64,000 bases of DNA from Hyphomicrobiales bacterium (lineage in GTDB: Bacteria; Pseudomonadota; Alphaproteobacteria; Rhizobiales; Aestuariivirgaceae), in NCBI GenBank assembly GCA_016185245.1, contig JACPNZ010000030.1, positions 62,001-126,000 of the forward strand. The letters run 5' to 3'. The translations under genes were made by a program, and so were the position numbers. The notes beneath the pieces were generated by a model, which saw nothing but the letters and a program-made list of their open reading frames with translations, did not search any database and was not told the DNA's origin. Positions 63,771-64,000 of this stretch are shown in pieces; within the stretch, counting starts at the first letter, position 1; every line of letters begins with the position of its first letter.

Positions 63771-64000
63771 ATGCGCTACTACGCCGCCTTCATCTATATC
63801 TTCCTCTATGCGCCGATCGCGCTGATCGTCGGCTTTTCCTTCAATTCCGGGCGCTATGCCATGGACTGGCAGGGCTTCTCGCTGCAATGGTACGGCAAGG
63901 CCTTCTCCAATCCGCTGATCGTCCAGGCCCTGACCACCAGCCTCACCATCGCCGGCACGACGGCACTGCTTTCGGCCATCATCGGCACGCTGACCGCCCT
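63771..64000 (+). CDS. potC: Polyamine-type ABC importer, permease C, 3' partial
   Basis: From the ATG at 63771 the frame gives RYYAAFIYIFLYAPIALIVG, then FSFNSGRYAMDWQGFSLQWY and LTTSLTIAGTTALLSAIIGTL, the start of a PotC-type permease. The gene continues past the window. It completes potADBC. Confidence 0.88.
   Translation, partial: MRYYAAFIYIFLYAPIALIVGFSFNSGRYAMDWQGFSLQWYGKAFSNPLIVQALTTSLTIAGTTALLSAIIGTLTA

Overview
The window is GC-rich, densely coded chromosomal DNA from an alphaproteobacterium, most likely of the Hyphomicrobiales (Rhizobiales) or a neighbouring order. The inference rests on gene order: ppx-rlmE-(MFS)-guaB-rsmB-guaA; radA-cvpA-purF-SDR; alr, dnaB and rplI-rpsR-rpsF close together; tandem NnrU proteins; and small DUF3309/DUF883-type proteins. 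No rRNA, tRNA, CRISPR array, prophage or origin was recognised. The first gene (ppx) and the last (potC) run off the ends.

Layout. 1-11.2 kb: housekeeping core with ppx, rlmE, guaB, a MAPEG protein, rsmB and guaA. Three disturbances sit in it. A low-GC insert carries a predicted DEDD-type nuclease and duplicates the 3' third of rlmE. A minus-strand cysteine-synthase-like gene and a cupin gene lie beside an MFS relic. A divergent mntR/mntH pair has a clear MntR-type operator. 11.4-29.4 kb: an accessory block. It holds a SWIM-SNF2 helicase, then a tightly overlapping LacI-controlled operon (ribose-type ABC importer, phosphotriesterase-like hydrolase, GATase1-like protein, PfkB kinase, DUF1688/URC4 protein), then a copper/thiol-redox cluster (multicopper oxidase, DUF411, CcmG-like, TlpA-like, Met-rich protein, SCO, CcdA, unknown Tat protein), and finally IS3 and IS110 remnants.

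29.4-54.6 kb is mostly core: two NnrU proteins, panB, a slipin, a multicopper-oxidase fold that has lost its copper ligands, a YfgM-like protein, a lipoprotein, der, hsp20, radA, cvpA, purF, SDR, MAPEG, a UDG-like orphan, mlaF-mlaE-alr, a ClC channel, dnaB, an FAD oxidase, a GT25-like glycosyltransferase, cfa and the ribosomal genes rpsF-rpsR-rplI. 54.9-60.4 kb is loosely packed: an orphan HicB, small membrane and stress proteins, a repeat-tailed DUF6600 protein, IS110, XRE and DUF899 relics, an ArsM-like methyltransferase and a one-cysteine DsbA-like protein. 60.5-64 kb is a polyamine-type importer, potADBC.

The best candidate for an undescribed system is the 14.1-22.0 kb operon. Import, hydrolysis, sugar phosphorylation and a DUF1688 enzyme sit under one palindromic operator, which suggests uptake and breakdown of a ribosyl-type, possibly pyrimidine-derived, compound. 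The next best are the copper/thiol cluster with its uncharacterised exported protein, and the nuclease inserted at rlmE, whose duplicated gene end differs only by synonymous changes.
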